From: Arenicella sp.
Lineage (GTDB): Bacteria > Pseudomonadota > Gammaproteobacteria > Arenicellales > Arenicellaceae
Length of the DNA: 7,233 nt
Assembly: GCA_016763815.1 (NCBI GenBank)
Contig: JAESTB010000136.1
Location: forward strand, 1-7,233
Reading direction: 5' to 3'
Positions within the stretch are counted from its first letter, which is position 1; the number at the start of each line of letters is the position of its first letter. This document shows, piece after piece, positions 6,119-7,233 of this stretch. Under the pieces are notes generated by a model. It worked only from the letters and a program-made list of their open reading frames with translations. It was not told where the DNA came from and searched no databases. The position numbers and the translations under genes are program-made.

Positions 6119-6147
6119 TATACAGTTTTTCATATATGAAATAGAAT
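6119..6147 (+). promoter_or_regulatory. arsR promoter
   Basis: TATACA (6119-6124, four of six to consensus) and TAGAAT (6142-6147, five of six) are 17 bp apart. A start near 6154 leaves a leader of about 34 nt. The spacer is almost filled by a perfect palindrome, so a bound repressor would block polymerase. The arsR ATG has only a weak Shine-Dalgarno. Confidence 0.6.
6128..6141. promoter_or_regulatory. Perfect 14-bp palindrome; probable ArsR operator
   Basis: TTTCATATATGAAA is its own reverse complement and lies between the -35 and -10 of the arsR promoter. ArsR/SmtB repressors are dimers that bind AT-rich imperfect dyads overlapping their own promoters and leave on metalloid binding. Position and symmetry support an autoregulatory operator; binding itself is inferred. 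Confidence 0.6.
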
Positions 6148-6187
6148 ACCTTTGAGCGCAACACAAATAGTGCAATAGCGGTAACAC

Positions 6188-6532
6188 ATGAACCCACTAA
6201 CCTTATTCAAATGTCTTTCAGACGATACGCGGCTTCGATGCATTCTGCTTATCAAAGACCAAGGAGAGCTTTGTGTCTGTGAACTAATGCAGGCCTTGGA
6301 GCAAATTCAACCGAAGGTTTCACGCAACCTAGCTCAACTAAAAAGCGGTGGTTTACTATCATCAAGAAAACAAGGGCAATGGGTCTACTATCACCTGTGT
6401 GACGACTTGGATGTTTGGGCCAATGAACTATTAAACGCAACCATAGAAAGTTGCCCCGATTTCTTAGCTGAGAATCTTCGCAATTTAAATAATATGGGCG
6501 ACCGTCCTGAGCGAGTATCGCTATGTTGCTAG
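6188..6532 (+). CDS. arsR: ArsR-family arsenic-responsive transcriptional repressor
   Basis: A 114-aa winged-helix repressor closely resembling E. coli ArsR in layout: LFKCLSDDTRLRCILLI (6-22), GELCVCEL (26-33), the recognition region QPKVSRNLAQLKSGGLL (41-57) and the wing RKQGQWVYYHL (60-70). As(III) is normally bound by cysteines in the CVC motif, here Cys29 and Cys31. The third E. coli ligand is replaced by Met34; in E. coli the first two cysteines are reported to suffice. Other cysteines are Cys9, 18, 71, 89 and a C-terminal pair, 113-114. Asn47 stands where E. coli has His (SRHL). It probably represses its own promoter, with the operator at 6128-6141. The GAPDH gene follows 75 bp later in the same direction, the arrangement of arsR-gapdh-arsJ operons. 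The metal could in principle differ, but the neighbour favours arsenic. Confidence 0.9.
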   Translation: MNPLTLFKCLSDDTRLRCILLIKDQGELCVCELMQALEQIQPKVSRNLAQLKSGGLLSSRKQGQWVYYHLCDDLDVWANELLNATIESCPDFLAENLRNLNNMGDRPERVSLCC

Positions 6533-6551
6533 CGCATTGGGAGCAGGCATT

Positions 6552-6591
6552 GCCGCCAGTTATTGACGGCTAATCGTCGATTTACTATCAC
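6552..6591 (+). promoter_or_regulatory. Hairpin and possible second promoter in the arsR-GAPDH gap
   Basis: GCCGCCA (6552-6558) pairs with TGACGGC (6564-6570) with one mismatch and a five-base loop. No T-run follows, so it is not an intrinsic terminator. Overlapping it, TTGACG (6563-6568) and TATCAC (6586-6591) are 17 bp apart; the -35 is good (five of six), the -10 only fair. It may be an internal promoter, an mRNA-processing structure, or chance. Confidence 0.3.
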
Positions 6592-6607
6592 CAATAAGTA
6601 AACTAAT

Positions 6608-7233
6608 ATGACCACAAAAATAGGTATCAATGGCTTTGGCCGTATCGGCCGGTTGACCTTTCGTATTGCATCTCAATGGCAAGACTTCGAGTTCACCGCT
6701 ATCAACGACCCATCGGGTGACCCAGCGACATTTTCGCACTTGCTTAATTTTGACTCGGTGCATGGACAATGGGCCGGCCAAGCGAGCCACGATGACCGCA
6801 GCATCTCGATTAATGGCAAGGCTATACCGTTCACTCAGAATACCGCGATTAATGACACCGACTGGTCTAACTGCGATTTGGTAATCGACGCTTCAGGAAA
6901 ATTCAAAAACAAACAGTCACTGCAGGCTTACTTCAATCAAGGAGTAAAGCGCGTCGTAGTCACGGCGCCGATCAAGCAAGACGGCGTGGTTAATATTGTG
7001 ATGGGCGTCAACCATGAGCGTTACGACCCGCTACAACATCGAATTGTAACCGCCGCCTCATGCACCACTAACTGCCTTGCGCCGGTGGTAAAAGTGATCA
7101 ATGAAAAGCTTGGCATTCGTCACGGCTCAATGACCACAATTCACAATCTAAGCAATACTCAAACAATACTCGACGCGCCGCACAAAGACCTCAGGCGCGC
7201 GCGGGCGTGCGGCATGAGCCTTATCCCGACCAC
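6608..7233 (+). CDS. ArsJ-associated glyceraldehyde-3-phosphate dehydrogenase (partial, runs off the right edge)
   Basis: The frame from ATG 6608 is open to the window end: 208 codons, about 60% of a normal GAPDH. In ars operons this enzyme uses arsenate in place of phosphate to make 1-arseno-3-phosphoglycerate, which ArsJ exports. Visible: NAD-binding NGFGRIGR (8-15), Asp34 after the second strand (AIND), HLLNFDSVHG (44-53), catalytic SCTTNCLAP with Cys152, His179 (TTIH), and DAPHKDLRRARA (189-200). ASGKF (95-99), NIVMGVN (129-135), SNTQT (182-186) and SLIPTT near the edge resemble the ArsJ-associated subfamily as I remember it; housekeeping GAPDH usually has STG and TNDQ at two of these places. 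The ribosome binding site is weak. It lies downstream of arsR. A role as the cell's glycolytic GAPDH is less likely but not excluded without the rest of the operon. Confidence 0.85.
   Translation, partial: MTTKIGINGFGRIGRLTFRIASQWQDFEFTAINDPSGDPATFSHLLNFDSVHGQWAGQASHDDRSISINGKAIPFTQNTAINDTDWSNCDLVIDASGKFKNKQSLQAYFNQGVKRVVVTAPIKQDGVVNIVMGVNHERYDPLQHRIVTAASCTTNCLAPVVKVINEKLGIRHGSMTTIHNLSNTQTILDAPHKDLRRARACGMSLIPT

Noticed and set aside
6666..6884. 72-codon frame overlapping the GAPDH start
   Set aside because: The overlapping frame from 6608 gives an unmistakable GAPDH through to the window end.

Overview
The window reads as core chromosome of a gammaproteobacterium of moderate GC. The predicted GlmU, GlmS, PdxA, RsmA and L31 sequences align over their whole length with my memory of the E. 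coli proteins, and the glmU-glmS and pdxA-rsmA pairings are typical of that class. I cannot name the genus; a marine or environmental lineage is only a guess. No tools were used: family calls rest on motifs and remembered sequences.

Layout. At the left edge (1-30, minus) are the first ten codons of a probable exported protein. Positions 31-397 hold no gene; they contain a strong 13-bp inverted repeat (244-282) and the predicted Tn7 attachment site just past glmS. The minus-strand pair glmU (3658-2264) and glmS (2233-398) makes UDP-GlcNAc precursors for the cell envelope. A 115-bp divergent promoter region separates glmU from pdxA (3774-4721, plus), followed by rsmA (4773-5576). Then come a 219-bp gap with tandem repeats and an rpmE promoter and leader, rpmE itself (5796-5999) with a clear terminator, and an arsenic-type unit: arsR (6188-6532) followed by a GAPDH gene (6608 to the window end, incomplete).

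Two places deserve most attention. First, the end of pdxA and the pdxA-rsmA gap carry three copies of a 24-nt unit coding for TAQAKxxL. The first copy is one base short, which creates the annotated pdxA stop; with that base restored, PdxA would end four bases before the rsmA start. Second, the arsR-GAPDH pair matches the known arsenate-resistance arrangement in which GAPDH makes 1-arseno-3-phosphoglycerate and the ArsJ permease exports it; arsJ would be expected just beyond the right edge. A perfect 14-bp palindrome lies between the -35 and -10 elements of arsR, as expected for an autorepressor.

I see no CRISPR array, insertion sequence, tRNA or rRNA, and no evidence for a wholly new multi-gene system.
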